A stretch of DNA of 64,000 nucleotides from Pontibacillus salicampi (lineage in GTDB: Bacteria; Bacillota; Bacilli; Bacillales; BH030062), in contig NZ_JBHLTP010000013.1 of the NCBI RefSeq assembly GCF_042434395.1, forward strand, positions 310,001 through 374,000. Reading direction: 5' to 3'. The notes below the pieces were generated by a model. The model made no database searches and had not been told where the DNA came from. It saw only the letters and a program-made list of their open reading frames with translations. This document shows positions 8,131 to 16,424 of the stretch, piece after piece. Positions within the stretch are counted from its first letter, which is position 1. Each line of letters begins with the position of its first letter. The position numbers and the translations under genes are program-made.

Positions 8131-10467
8131 TTAACTGGCCGGAAATTCTTCATTCAATCCATATAGTAACTCCATCACATCATACAGTATTTTTGGCCCT
8201 TTCGTTCCGGTGCAATATAGTTCTTTTTTTCCTGACGTTGCATAGATAAATATTTTACTATTTAGTTTAGAATGGTAATCTGGAAGGTCCACCATCTGAT
8301 CAAAAGCAAAATATCCAACGTTTCCTTTCATGGTACTGCATATGCCTTCTTTTACAATGGCAAATCCCTCGTCACCTTTTCCAAATACGGTATTATCATA
8401 GTATCCAATTAATTGGTTAGCGCTGATCTCCATTTTATTTTTCTTATTAAATACCTTGAGGAAGTTTTTTGCTTTTTTAGTGTCAATGGCTTCGCCCATT
8501 CCAATTCGTTTGTCATCTAACTTTATAGCTTCTTTCTGAAATTCTTGAAGCTTCATCTCCCAAAATTCTTTTAGCTCTTCTGTGGTTATCTCTTCATCTA
8601 CGCTTCTATTGTTATTATTATTTTCTCTCTTTATGAGACTGTTGCTCTCTACATTTGTTATATTAGGAAGAATTATTTCCATAAAGTCAATGAAGTTCTC
8701 TGTATTTCTTAATTGCGTAACGGTTAGGGTATAGCTTCCATCAGTAGCGTGGAGAATGATGCTATACCCTTTTAGTTCAATATTTTGAATGAGGTTTAAA
8801 GGTATTGGATCACTGTTTCGAGTATAGATATGTGTATGCAAGATAACAAAACCTTCTTTAGCAGATCCCATTAAGGTATCATCATATAAAAATAATACAG
8901 TTTCATTAATGGACATGTGATGCAAGTATGTATTTTGTGCATTTATCCACTTCTTCTCTGGAATGTCATGTTTACCATAAAATCTATCCCCGAACGGTTG
9001 GTTGCCAAGTGTGTCAAATTCCTCCAATATAGTAGCCACATAAGCAGTTTGATAAGAATTGATGGATACTATAGTTCCTAGTACATTTTCCTCTATTCCA
9101 TGAGCTTCCTCATTTTGTAACTGATATTTCTCTTTTAACTTAAAGACCTCCTCTTTTAACTCATCCATTGGTAAATCCAATTGGTTCAGCTGCTCAAGGT
9201 TGTTACGATAATAGTGAAGAAGAGTTGGCTTTTCGATTTCATCCAGTACAGTTTTATTTAATTGTAAGTCTTTCTTTATAGCATTTAAATCGTTTAAGGT
9301 TTCCTCATCCGGGTATCCATTTGCTGTCGCTTCGTTCCAGTATTTTTTATAAGTGGCTTCTGGAGATTGGTATGCTAATTTAATCAACTGAGGCTTTACT
9401 TCCAATTGATTTAATATATATAAGATATAAGATTCAGCAGTTTCTATATCATATGTAAAGAAATCCTCTATAAAATTTGGTTTTGGTAAGCTTTTCAAAA
9501 AAGTATCCCAAATTCGATGACCTTCTTTAATTATGGTAACTAGTGCACGCTCACAACCATCCTGGCTGGAAGGATGCAGGGTTATTTCTATTTCAGGCTT
9601 GTTATGGAAGTTAAGTAGAATACTTTGTTTAACTAATCCAGTATTATAGACCTTCTTAAGATCTTTATAATAATAACGGTAAACTCTCTCAGCATACCGT
9701 ACAAATAATCCAGTGTAGGTGAAAATCCAGTCTGAGTAATCAGTAGAGTAATAGGCTATTACACTTCTTTCATCTATATGCAGGTTAAAACGCGAGAGTA
9801 AAGTACTAATACCAGTACCACTTCGAACAGTAGCTGGCTGAAATTGATTAAAGGAAACATGATCTTTTATAAGTTGTCCATTTAGATAGGAAAGGGTATC
9901 TTCCAAATCTATCGTTTCTTTTGGATTATCTTGTAAGAATAAAATGAGATCTTCATGATCAAATGTCTTGTTCTCTTCAACATGTTCCTCTACTTCCGGA
10001 CTTTCTGGCTCAAACAGCAAGTATTCATCAGATGAAATGAACTCTTCAAACGTTAAATATTCTAATTCACCTAACTCTCCGTTTTTCCATTTAAACCCTG
10101 GTAAAATGCCTAGTCCCTTAATTGGAGTATTCAGGAATTGAAGGAGGTCATCGTACATATAATATTCAACCTGTAGATATGTTTTAAGGGATAAATCTGC
10201 TATAAAAAAATAATCTTTCTTAAACATACTAGCAAAATCAATATTCCATGTTATACCATCGGATGAGCATATAAGAGTATCGGCAACATAAGCCTGGTCT
10301 ACACTATCTTGAGGAAGGAAATCCAAATTCATTGGAAGAAAGATAATTTTGTCAATGGGATGACATATCAGCATTTGCTGGTTAGCTTTATCCTTATAAA
10401 ATTGATGGAATCCTTTAACTACTGCATTTAGTTCATTAATAGAATCTATTTCTTGCAACGGAAACAA
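8131..10467 (-). CDS. Uncharacterised protein with repeated PH-like modules
   Basis: A 778-residue protein with no signal peptide or membrane segment, so probably cytoplasmic. No family was recognised with certainty. Three segments look like copies of one beta-rich module: residues about 236-325 (IAYYSTDYSDWIFTYTGLFV), 522-600 (LFLYDDTLMGSAKEGFVIL) and 686-772 (IGYYDNTVFGKGDEGFAIV). Copies two and three share a hydrophobic-Tyr-Asp-(D/N)-T-x-x-G-x-(A/G)-(K/D)-E-G-F pattern followed by an alternating strand region, which recalls bacterial PH-like domains. Between them are charged helical linkers (residues 380-460 and 600-680), including a run of five Asn. The N-terminal 200 residues are unassigned and acidic around 145-190. 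The gene is monocistronic; the start lies by a weak GGGG-type ribosome site. Confidence 0.75.
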   Translation of the reverse strand: MFPLQEIDSINELNAVVKGFHQFYKDKANQQMLICHPIDKIIFLPMNLDFLPQDSVDQAYVADTLICSSDGITWNIDFASMFKKDYFFIADLSLKTYLQVEYYMYDDLLQFLNTPIKGLGILPGFKWKNGELGELEYLTFEEFISSDEYLLFEPESPEVEEHVEENKTFDHEDLILFLQDNPKETIDLEDTLSYLNGQLIKDHVSFNQFQPATVRSGTGISTLLSRFNLHIDERSVIAYYSTDYSDWIFTYTGLFVRYAERVYRYYYKDLKKVYNTGLVKQSILLNFHNKPEIEITLHPSSQDGCERALVTIIKEGHRIWDTFLKSLPKPNFIEDFFTYDIETAESYILYILNQLEVKPQLIKLAYQSPEATYKKYWNEATANGYPDEETLNDLNAIKKDLQLNKTVLDEIEKPTLLHYYRNNLEQLNQLDLPMDELKEEVFKLKEKYQLQNEEAHGIEENVLGTIVSINSYQTAYVATILEEFDTLGNQPFGDRFYGKHDIPEKKWINAQNTYLHHMSINETVLFLYDDTLMGSAKEGFVILHTHIYTRNSDPIPLNLIQNIELKGYSIILHATDGSYTLTVTQLRNTENFIDFMEIILPNITNVESNSLIKRENNNNNRSVDEEITTEELKEFWEMKLQEFQKEAIKLDDKRIGMGEAIDTKKAKNFLKVFNKKNKMEISANQLIGYYDNTVFGKGDEGFAIVKEGICSTMKGNVGYFAFDQMVDLPDYHSKLNSKIFIYATSGKKELYCTGTKGPKILYDVMELLYGLNEEFPAS

Positions 10468-10642
10468 CCCCTTATCCTATTTAAATAATTGATGTACGAT
10501 AAACAGAAAGTAATTAAATGGTACCAGATTTTTCATTCAAATGTAATTCTTTATTCCTGCTTATCTGTGATTAAATCAAAATTTTGATAGGCTTTATGGT
10601 TTAGGAGGTAGGGTTTCTTATTGAATGGGTAATTTTTCTATT

Positions 10643-10786
10643 TTAGTATGGAATTCTTACAGGTCCTCTAGATGTCATATCAATTAAATGATCTCGATCA
10701 CTATCGCTATACCAGAATGTGACATTTCTTTTAAACAGAGCTCCTGTCTCCGTGCTTAATCCTTCCTGGTTTATTATTGAACCGGC
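10643..10786 (-). pseudogene. Possible C-terminal fragment of a lost gene
   Basis: On the minus strand a 47-codon open frame is bounded upstream by a stop, has no start codon in its first half, and ends TAA at 10643. Its translation looks protein-like: TETGALFKRNVTFWYSDSD, then HLIDMTSRGPVRIPY at the C-terminus. The mix of residues resembles a real protein tail more than random AT-rich DNA. No family is recognised. It may be the relic of a gene once upstream of the 8131-10467 gene. Chance is not excluded. Confidence 0.3.
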
Positions 10787-10805
10787 TTAAACACCATCAC
10801 CCTCA

Positions 10806-10834
10806 TTGGAAAATCATAGGGCAAATGGTATGAT
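10806..10834 (+). promoter_or_regulatory. SigA-type promoter of the secreted cell-wall-binding gene
   Basis: TTGGAA (10806-10811), a 17-base spacer and TATGAT (10829-10834) match the housekeeping consensus at four of six and five of six positions. Transcription would begin near 10842, about 30 bases before the GTG/ATG region, and the ribosome site TAGGGGGATT precedes the ATG at 10872. Confidence 0.65.
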
Positions 10835-10871
10835 GAATAGGGATTACATAGAATGTATATAGGGGGATTCG

Positions 10872-12719
10872 ATGCAAAAGGTTATGACTTTCACTAGTAT
10901 TCTAGTGATGGCAGTACTAGCTTTCGTCATGCCAGCAAACGCGCAGGCAGCAGAAACGCTAGATAACAATGATATTAATAAACTGCTAACGGAAATTGCA
11001 AAAGAAAAAGAGGTTCCGCCGGAATTAGCTAAGGCAATTGCGCATATGGAAAGTGGCTGGAAGCAATGGAAGGACGATGCTCAAACGAAGCCGAACATTA
11101 GTAATGACGGTGGTATTGGCATTATGCAGGTGACGTCGCATATTTGTGAGCAGGGGGATTCCTCTCGTTCGTCTCACTGTTTTGATGAAGAGAAGCTGAA
11201 GCATGATATAGCGTATAACATTCGAGCGGGTCTCGATATTTTAAATGAAAAATGGGATAGCATGGGCGCAGGTAATCTGCCTGTAGTGAATTTTAAAAAC
11301 CGATCTCACATAGAAAGCTGGTATTTTCCGGTTATGGCCTATAACGGTATTAAGCCGGTAAATAGCCCTGTAACGAGAGATGGTAAAAGGAATCAGGATG
11401 CCTATCAGGAAAAGGTTTTTGCTAGATTACAAGCATATAGTATGGATGGTCAGCATTTAGTAGACATACCGATGAAGAAAGAGGATTTTACATACGAACG
11501 AGATTCCGATAAGAATATTACCTTCAATAAGCTTCATTACTATGTGGATACTTCTTTAACAAAATCCACGCAAACCTATCAGGAAGGGGACCTAGCTTAC
11601 GTAGAAACGACTAAGAACTTTAAAACGAGTCCAAGTGAAACGAGCTCTCAGCGTGAACTTCAGGAAGAGGTTGTCACCGTACTTGATAAAGAAACCTACT
11701 ATGATCGTTCAGCTGATTCGAATGGTCGACATTGGGTACGATACGAAGTTAAAGTCCATACAGAGGCTGGGGAGAAAACAGGCTACGTTGCTTCTAGTGT
11801 GATGCAGCGCCTTCCATATCTTGATCGATTGCACGGAAGTAATCGAAATGAAACCGCAGTGGAAATTTCGAAACAAGGCTGGTCGAAGGGGGCAGATGCC
11901 GTCGTCCTTACGAGAAATGATGCTTATCCGGATGCATTAACAGGTGCACCGCTTGCATATCAGGAAGATGCACCTATTCTATTAACCAATACTGAATCTC
12001 TTCCAACTGTTACGAAAAACGAGATTAAGAGATTAAATCCTGACAAGGTCTTCATCCTTGGAGGGTCGAAGAATGCAGTAAGCACCAATGTGGTAAATCA
12101 ATTAAAGCAATTGGACAGCAGTCTAACCATTAAACGGTTAGCTGGAAATGACCGTTATGAAACGGCCCAGGCCATCGCGAAAGAAGTAAATAACAAAACA
12201 GATAAAGCAGTCGTAGCCACAGGAAATAAGTTTCCAGATGCGTTATCTGTAGCCCCTTATGCAGCACGAGAGGGAATGCCGATATTACTAACGAAAAAAG
12301 GGTCCATTCCACAACCAATGAAGGAAGAATTGACCAAGGTGGAAGAGGCAGTATTAGTCGGTGGCCCAGGAGTAGTGAACAACGATGTGTATAAGCAATT
12401 ACCAGGACCTGCTGTACGAATAAATGGCGACAGCCGTTATGAAACAGCATCGGCAGTCGCTATGTATTCCAGAATGAACAGGGAAACAGCCTTTATTGCT
12501 ACAGGAGAGGATTTCCCAGATGCATTATCTGGTGCTGTATTGGCAGCAAAAGAAAATGCTCCACTTCTTTTAGCTAAAGAGAACGACCTTACCGACGCTA
12601 CTCGTAGCTTTATAGAAGAAAGCCCACAACCTACGTATGACTTCACCATACTAGGTGGACCAAATGTAGTAGGGGTGGAGGATGTATTAGCGAAGTATTC
12701 TATTGAGTATGGGTATTAA
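10872..12719 (+). CDS. Secreted SLT-like protein with three cell wall binding type 2 repeats
   Basis: 615 residues. Residues 1-27 form a signal peptide (hydrophobic ILVMAVLAFVMP, then ANAQA-AE). Residues about 35-200 resemble a lysozyme-like transglycosylase fold: catalytic-type Glu60 in AHMESGW, GIGIMQV near 81-87, a NIRAGLDIL segment and MAYNG near 155-159. A beta-rich, SH3-like middle follows. From about residue 317 there are three ~98-residue cell wall binding type 2 repeats, each with a D/N-R-x-E-T-A start, FPDALS-like (YPDALTGAPLA in the first) and ILGG motifs. The protein should be exported and bind the wall, where the N-terminal domain may cut or bind glycan strands. A paralog at 20672 shares the whole layout but lacks a signal peptide. 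A decayed copy of the 3' end lies at 13180-13371. Confidence 0.88.
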   Translation: MQKVMTFTSILVMAVLAFVMPANAQAAETLDNNDINKLLTEIAKEKEVPPELAKAIAHMESGWKQWKDDAQTKPNISNDGGIGIMQVTSHICEQGDSSRSSHCFDEEKLKHDIAYNIRAGLDILNEKWDSMGAGNLPVVNFKNRSHIESWYFPVMAYNGIKPVNSPVTRDGKRNQDAYQEKVFARLQAYSMDGQHLVDIPMKKEDFTYERDSDKNITFNKLHYYVDTSLTKSTQTYQEGDLAYVETTKNFKTSPSETSSQRELQEEVVTVLDKETYYDRSADSNGRHWVRYEVKVHTEAGEKTGYVASSVMQRLPYLDRLHGSNRNETAVEISKQGWSKGADAVVLTRNDAYPDALTGAPLAYQEDAPILLTNTESLPTVTKNEIKRLNPDKVFILGGSKNAVSTNVVNQLKQLDSSLTIKRLAGNDRYETAQAIAKEVNNKTDKAVVATGNKFPDALSVAPYAAREGMPILLTKKGSIPQPMKEELTKVEEAVLVGGPGVVNNDVYKQLPGPAVRINGDSRYETASAVAMYSRMNRETAFIATGEDFPDALSGAVLAAKENAPLLLAKENDLTDATRSFIEESPQPTYDFTILGGPNVVGVEDVLAKYSIEYGY

Positions 12720-12761
12720 TTAAACAGTAGGTCATGCTCTAAAGATTAAGGGATAATATGG

Positions 12762-12802
12762 AAAGCTGCGGTGGGGAGTTTCTCCCTATAGCAGCTTTTT
12801 TT
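12762..12802 (+). terminator. Rho-independent terminator after the secreted cell-wall-binding gene
   Basis: AAAGCTGC (12762-12769) pairs with GCAGCTTT (12791-12798), with an inner GGGGAG/CTCCC pairing, and is followed by a T-run. It is closely related in sequence to the hairpins at 7993 and 13399. Confidence 0.88.
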
Positions 12803-12892
12803 GCGCGTTGTTCGCTAATTAAAGTACTTTTTTATAAGCTCTAAATCCAATCTTCGCAACAAAAGTACTAAATAAGCACTCATTTTTATTAA

Positions 12893-13096
12893 TTATGTCG
12901 AATAAACTTTTTTAGCGTAGCTGAATGTTAAGATAGTGGTTCCTATTGCTAATATTAATACGAGAACTAAACCTAAAACCCCTAATAAGTCTTCATCAGC
13001 TGGAGCAGTTCTAAAATATATTACATCTAATAAATTGTAGAATATTAAAAAATTACCAATAAAGTGTAAAAATTGTAATGTTTTAAGGATATTCAT
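12893..13096 (-). CDS. Small two-helix membrane protein, unknown function
   Basis: 67 residues with two hydrophobic segments (about 8-28 and 38-60) joined by an acidic APADEDLLG loop. The ATG is preceded on the minus strand by AGAGGAGGAAATGA, a near-perfect ribosome site, which is the main reason for accepting it. No family was recognised. It lies alone between the intact cell-wall-binding gene and the decayed copy of its 3' end, so it may have come in with the rearrangement that made that copy. Downstream (towards 12890) there is no obvious separate terminator. Confidence 0.65.
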   Translation of the reverse strand: MNILKTLQFLHFIGNFLIFYNLLDVIYFRTAPADEDLLGVLGLVLVLILAIGTTILTFSYAKKVYST

Positions 13097-13179
13097 TTCC
13101 TCCTCTTACTTAATATGCTAGTTAACATATAAATTATGGACTCTATATTTTAAACATGCGCTCGATAATAAGGTATGTA

Positions 13180-13371
13180 ATTAAGTAGTTTGGTAACTTG
13201 TTGGCAGCGAAAGAAGAAGCTCCATCTTCTATAATAAAGGAGAATATATTACCCGTAAGTATATTTCCTAAAGCCCACAACCTACGTATGACTTCACTAT
13301 ATTTAGGTGGACCAAATGTAGTGGGTGTGGAGGATGCATTAGCGAAGTTATCTATTGAGTATGGATATTAA
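13180..13371 (+). pseudogene. Decayed duplicate of the 3' end of the cell-wall-binding gene
   Basis: This stretch aligns with 12520-12719, the last 60 or so codons of the intact gene. Shared blocks include TTGGCAGC near 13202, AAAGCCCACAACCTACGTAT at about 13271-13290, and GGTGGACCAAATGTAGT followed by GGTGTGGAGGATG through to the same final codons, GAGTATGGATATTAA. An internal part has lost several dozen matching bases and the frame is broken, and there is no upstream coding part. It is followed by a copy of the same terminator. The best reading is a tandem duplication of the gene followed by loss of most of the second copy. Confidence 0.85.
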
Positions 13372-13398
13372 ACCGTTAGGGTGAGAGAGGAAAATAAG

Positions 13399-13439
13399 AA
13401 AAGCTGCGATGGGAAGGTTCTCCCTGTCGCAGCTTTTTC
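13399..13439. terminator. Bidirectional terminator between the pseudogene and gldA
   Basis: AAAAGCTGCGA (13399-13409) and TCGCAGCTTTT (13427-13437) form a perfect 11-bp stem with A-rich and T-rich flanks on both sides, with GGGA/TCCC inside. It lies five bases past the gldA stop on the minus strand and so can end gldA as well as rightward transcripts. It is nearly identical to the cysQ terminator at 7993. Confidence 0.88.
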
Positions 13440-13444
13440 ATTAA

Positions 13445-14548
13445 CTATACTTTGGCTCTAAAGGCTTTGGCATATTGATCGGTCGCTTGGATGGCATCTG
13501 CTACTTCCTCTGCTGTAATGGTAAAAGCTTGGTGTATGGTTTCTCCGTCTGTCGTTGCGGCCTGTGCGACTTTAAGGATGTCTTCGTCTGTTGCATCCTT
13601 TAGCTTAATATCCTCGAGTGTAATAGGTAAGCCTAGGCTGTCATATAGCTTCATGTATCGTTCTAGTTCTTCCTTCGGGTGTTCCTCCATGGTTAACTGC
13701 ACTAGTGTTCCAAAGGCGACTTTTTCCCCATGGGTCAGGTGATGGATCTCGCCTTCTAAGGCGGTAAATCCGTTGTGGATTGCATGAGCGGCTCCGAGAC
13801 CTCCACTTTCAAAGCCAAGCCCGCTCAGTAGTGTATTGGCTTCTATGACATTTTCCAGTGCTGGGCTGACCACTTTGCGTTGGGCAGACTGATAGGCTAG
13901 CTCTCCGTATTCGAATAATACCTCCTCGCATTTCTGGGCGATTGCTTGCGCTGCGAGTGTTGGCTGTCCACCTGCCATTGTGTTCCCGCCAAATTGTCGA
14001 ACACTTCGTACCTCTACCCAGGTTGCTAAGGCGTCTGCAATGCCGGATGCCAGAAAACGTGGCGGGGCGCTGGCGATAATATTGGAATCTACTAGGACAA
14101 GATCTGGATTCTTTTGATAGAATCGATAGGACTCAAATATTCCCTCTTCTGAATAGACAACAGATAAGGCACTTGTTGGTGCATCTGTTGAAGCTGTCGT
14201 CGGTATGATGACCGTATAGGCATTTACCTGATCCGCAACGGCTTTAGCTGTGTCGAGTGTTTTTCCTCCCCCAATTCCAATGACGATGGAGGCATCTGCC
14301 TGTTGACTTTGCTGAACAATACGGTCGATTTCAGTTGTGGAGGACTCTCCATTAAATACTACATTGGTCGTGTCCATGTTTGCTTCCTGCATGTACCTTG
14401 CGACTTTGTTACCTGCAATCTTCCACACGGTTTCGTCTGCGATAAGGACTGCTCGGTTGCCAAAGCCTTGTAAATGGGTGCCGATTTCTTGGATAGAGTT
14501 TCTGCCTTGAACATACTTAGCTGGACTAATAAATATTCGTTCCTTCAT
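13445..14548 (-). CDS. gldA: Glycerol dehydrogenase (NAD+)
   Basis: 367 residues, the standard length for this iron/zinc alcohol dehydrogenase family. The NAD-binding loop GIGGGKTLDTAKAVAD is at about residues 91-106. The zinc ligands are Asp172 (ASGIADALATW), His255 (GAAHAIHNG) and His273 (HHLTHGEKVAFG), one residue off the positions I recall for the Bacillus stearothermophilus enzyme. It oxidises glycerol to dihydroxyacetone with NAD+ in the cytoplasm, a route used in glycerol utilisation or fermentation. The gene stands alone, with a bidirectional terminator on its 3' side and comK upstream in the same direction 121 bases away. No dihydroxyacetone kinase is in the window. Confidence 0.94.
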   Translation of the reverse strand: MKERIFISPAKYVQGRNSIQEIGTHLQGFGNRAVLIADETVWKIAGNKVARYMQEANMDTTNVVFNGESSTTEIDRIVQQSQQADASIVIGIGGGKTLDTAKAVADQVNAYTVIIPTTASTDAPTSALSVVYSEEGIFESYRFYQKNPDLVLVDSNIIASAPPRFLASGIADALATWVEVRSVRQFGGNTMAGGQPTLAAQAIAQKCEEVLFEYGELAYQSAQRKVVSPALENVIEANTLLSGLGFESGGLGAAHAIHNGFTALEGEIHHLTHGEKVAFGTLVQLTMEEHPKEELERYMKLYDSLGLPITLEDIKLKDATDEDILKVAQAATTDGETIHQAFTITAEEVADAIQATDQYAKAFRAKV

Positions 14549-14669
14549 TTGAATCCCCTACCTTACTTCCATTTATTTGTACATGTTAATTGTACTGCTA
14601 ACAGGAGAATGCGGGAACAGGGTACAGGTGGAAATGTTTGAATCTTTTATGACAGGCAATTAACCACTT

Positions 14670-15170
14670 TTACCCAGAATGCTTATTCCCGCCAGGACGA
14701 TAGGCGAAATGCTGCAGGCACATGGCTGCCCGTTCCATCTGGTTTTTAAATACCTTGTAGGAAACCGGAACAATTAGCGTGCTGTGGTCCTTGAAGGTTA
14801 CGAGCACCTCATTGCTATCACGTGGTTCATAATCTAATACGTTCAGTGGAAAGATCCACATGCAATCGAATCGTTTAGGTGACACGGTTGGAAAGGTGAC
14901 GATGCCGAAAATAGGGTCTATGACGATAGGGACCTTATGATACATATGTAAGTAGCGGACGACCGCCTCCTTTTTTCCTTTATAGGAGGCACCTCTTTCC
15001 ATGCAGGCTTCATTGAGTATATCGAGATGCCTGGCTGCCAGGTGCCTATCATCTCTGCTGTCTTTTACCTTTGTTTGATATTGAGGATGTTCGTTCATAA
15101 ATATTGCTTGTGTGCATGGTGTGATTAAACCTCGATGCTCCTGTACGATTAGAAATGATTCTGTGCTCAT
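14670..15170 (-). CDS. comK: Competence transcription factor ComK
   Basis: 166 residues. The diagnostic region is present: PIVIDPIFGIVTFPTVSPKRFDC, here seen as IVTFPTVSP, then DCMWIFPLNV, and an N-terminal segment RGASYKGKKEAVVRYL. ComK is the master activator of the competence (K-) state in Bacillus; it binds paired AAAA-N5-TTTT boxes in promoters of DNA-uptake genes. The length is slightly short of B. subtilis ComK (192 residues), mostly at the C-terminus, which ends NKHSG after the conserved helix. The gene is divergent from a sigma-factor gene across a 490-base gap that contains one AAAA-N5-TTTT match. Whether the factor is functional cannot be told, but no frame damage is seen. Confidence 0.88.
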   Translation of the reverse strand: MSTESFLIVQEHRGLITPCTQAIFMNEHPQYQTKVKDSRDDRHLAARHLDILNEACMERGASYKGKKEAVVRYLHMYHKVPIVIDPIFGIVTFPTVSPKRFDCMWIFPLNVLDYEPRDSNEVLVTFKDHSTLIVPVSYKVFKNQMERAAMCLQHFAYRPGGNKHSG

Positions 15171-15562
15171 TCTCGTTTCCCCCTGATTCTTCTATTGTTT
15201 ATCATATCGCTCTATTACAATAATGTCTTTCCTCTCTACCACACGTGCAGCTAGTACCTCTCCTTTCTAGGTTTTTTATTCCTGTTGTGTGCAAAGAACA
15301 TCTCTATCGATGTAAAAGGAATCATTATAGAAAAGAATAGAAGTATAAATCACGAGATTTTGCAGGAAATTAGACTCTCTTTTCTATCGTTTATTATATA
15401 GAGATAAGAAACATAATAGGTACAATTTACCATTTCTTAATAAAATTCATAAAAATGTAATATATAATAATTATTTACATGAAAAGCTCTTTTCTGACAC
15501 TTTTTTCTGTTTCTTTGCAAAAAAAGGGACGATTGTAAGGTGGAATAGGTTTTTTCATGTAC

Positions 15563-15575
15563 AAAACAGCTTTTT
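15563..15575. promoter_or_regulatory. Candidate ComK half-box (AAAA-N5-TTTT)
   Basis: AAAACAGCTTTTT fits the AAAA-N5-TTTT box bound by one ComK dimer. A second imperfect box, AAAA-N5-TTTC, is at 15482-15494, but the distance between them is not one of the usual 8, 18 or 31 bases. In AT-rich DNA single boxes arise by chance, so support is modest. Confidence 0.3.
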
Positions 15576-15633
15576 TGTTCAGGTGAGTGCCGTTGAAAAT
15601 CAAAGTATGCTGTACACACCGGCGGAATAACAA

Positions 15634-15647
15634 GGAAACGCGTTTCC
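15634..15647. promoter_or_regulatory. 14-bp perfect palindrome upstream of the sigma-factor gene
   Basis: GGAAACGCGTTTCC is perfectly self-complementary and lies five bases before the first in-frame ATG (15652). Its place at the 5' end of the message suits an operator or an RNA hairpin that could hinder ribosome access. No regulator is assigned. Confidence 0.4.
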
Positions 15648-15663
15648 CTTCATGAGGGGAAAG

Positions 15664-16173
15664 ATGAAGCAGTCGTTACATTTTGAGGATATAGTGGTGG
15701 AATACGGTAATATGATACATCATGTCATCCATCGTCTTGGCATACAGGATAGAAGCGGGGAGTTTTTCCAGGAGGGTCTTCTTGCATTATGGAAGGTGTG
15801 TGACACTTATGAGGAAGAGCGAGGCGCATTGTCCTCGTACGTGTACTATATGATTCGAAATCAGCTCATTAGTAAAATTCGAACCACTAACCGCAAGCAG
15901 AAATTAGAGGATGAGCTTGTCGGTAGCTTTCAGGAAGAGGCAGTTTGTGAATTGGAAGTCCCTAGGCTTGACCCGAAACTCTATGAGGAGATTGAATCGA
16001 GCTTAACTACAAATCAAATGAAATGGTTTGTAGGAGCAGTGATAGAGGATCTCACGCTAAAGGGGGTAGCAGAAAAGGAAGGAGTTAGCCTAGCGGCGGT
16101 CAAGAACTGGAAACGCCTGGCCCAGCATAAGCTAAGAAAGAATCCAATGGTGCTGGAGTATCTTACTGATTGA
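15664..16173 (+). CDS. RNA polymerase sigma-70 family factor (small, ECF-like)
   Basis: 169 residues from the preferred ATG at 15664, which has GAGGGG four bases upstream. An ATG twelve bases earlier (15652) has no ribosome site. Region 2 is visible as FFQEGLLALWKVCDTYEEER and SSYVYYMIRNQLIS. Region 4 is a helix-turn-helix, LTLKGVAEKEGVSLAAVKNW. There is no region 1.1 or 3, as in alternative factors. It should direct RNA polymerase to a small regulon. It is divergent from comK and is followed by two tiny genes, one a zinc-finger protein that might act as a partner. A link with competence is suggested by position only. No anti-sigma gene is adjacent. Confidence 0.85.
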   Translation: MKQSLHFEDIVVEYGNMIHHVIHRLGIQDRSGEFFQEGLLALWKVCDTYEEERGALSSYVYYMIRNQLISKIRTTNRKQKLEDELVGSFQEEAVCELEVPRLDPKLYEEIESSLTTNQMKWFVGAVIEDLTLKGVAEKEGVSLAAVKNWKRLAQHKLRKNPMVLEYLTD

Positions 16174-16256
16174 ACAGTATGAGCAAACAAGAGGAAGGGA
16201 TAGGAACAATTATCATACAATAGAAGTAGTAACACGAGCATTAAGGGAGGGTTCCT

Positions 16257-16418
16257 ATGCTAAGCAGCTTAAGAAAGCTATTTCAGACAAAGAAATGCGC
16301 TATCTGTGGTCAGAAGCCTAAAAATGGGCGACCTTATTATAATGATCAGGGCGAAGAAGTACTAGTTTGCCAGAAGTGTGTTCCCTATGCAGAGAGAAGA
16401 GCGATGAGACGAGTGTGA
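16257..16418 (+). CDS. Small zinc-finger protein (53 residues)
   Basis: An ORF of 53 codons with the ribosome site AAGGGAGGG seven bases before the ATG. It carries two Cys-x2-Cys knuckles: CAIC at residues 14-17 and CQKC at 38-41, separated by a basic and polar loop (QKPKNGRPYYNDQGEE). That spacing is typical of a treble-clef or zinc-ribbon fold binding one Zn. The tail YAERRAMRRV is strongly basic. It is 83 bases after the sigma-factor gene on the same strand and could be cotranscribed. A role in nucleic-acid or protein binding is an inference from the fold. No named family was recognised. Confidence 0.7.
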   Translation: MLSSLRKLFQTKKCAICGQKPKNGRPYYNDQGEEVLVCQKCVPYAERRAMRRV

Positions 16419-16424
16419 AGATAT

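Larger units (their letters stand above)
10468..10871. other. 404-base intergenic region with a gene remnant and a promoter
   Basis: This gap separates the divergent 8131-10467 gene and the SLT-like gene at 10872. It contains a short open minus-strand remnant (10643-10786) and a good promoter for the rightward gene (10806-10834), both listed separately. An AGGAGGT at about 10604-10610 is followed only by very short frames, so no gene was called there. Confidence 0.6.
15171..15663. other. Long intergenic region between comK and the sigma-factor operon
   Basis: About 490 bases of AT-rich DNA with no supported gene. A weak 60-codon minus-strand frame (15437-15619) lacks a ribosome site. Regulatory candidates inside are a ComK-type box (15563-15575), a near match at 15482-15494, and a perfect 14-bp palindrome just before the sigma-factor start (15634-15647). 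Confidence 0.6.

Noticed and set aside
12130..12649. Long antisense frames inside the cell-wall-binding gene
   Set aside because: Shadows of the coding strand; no ribosome site and no gene signal. The same applies to the other long antisense frames, e.g. at 30352-30621, 49307-49660 and 63527-63721.
15437..15619. 60-codon minus-strand frame between comK and the sigma factor
   Set aside because: No ribosome site, low-complexity composition, spans the ComK-type box.
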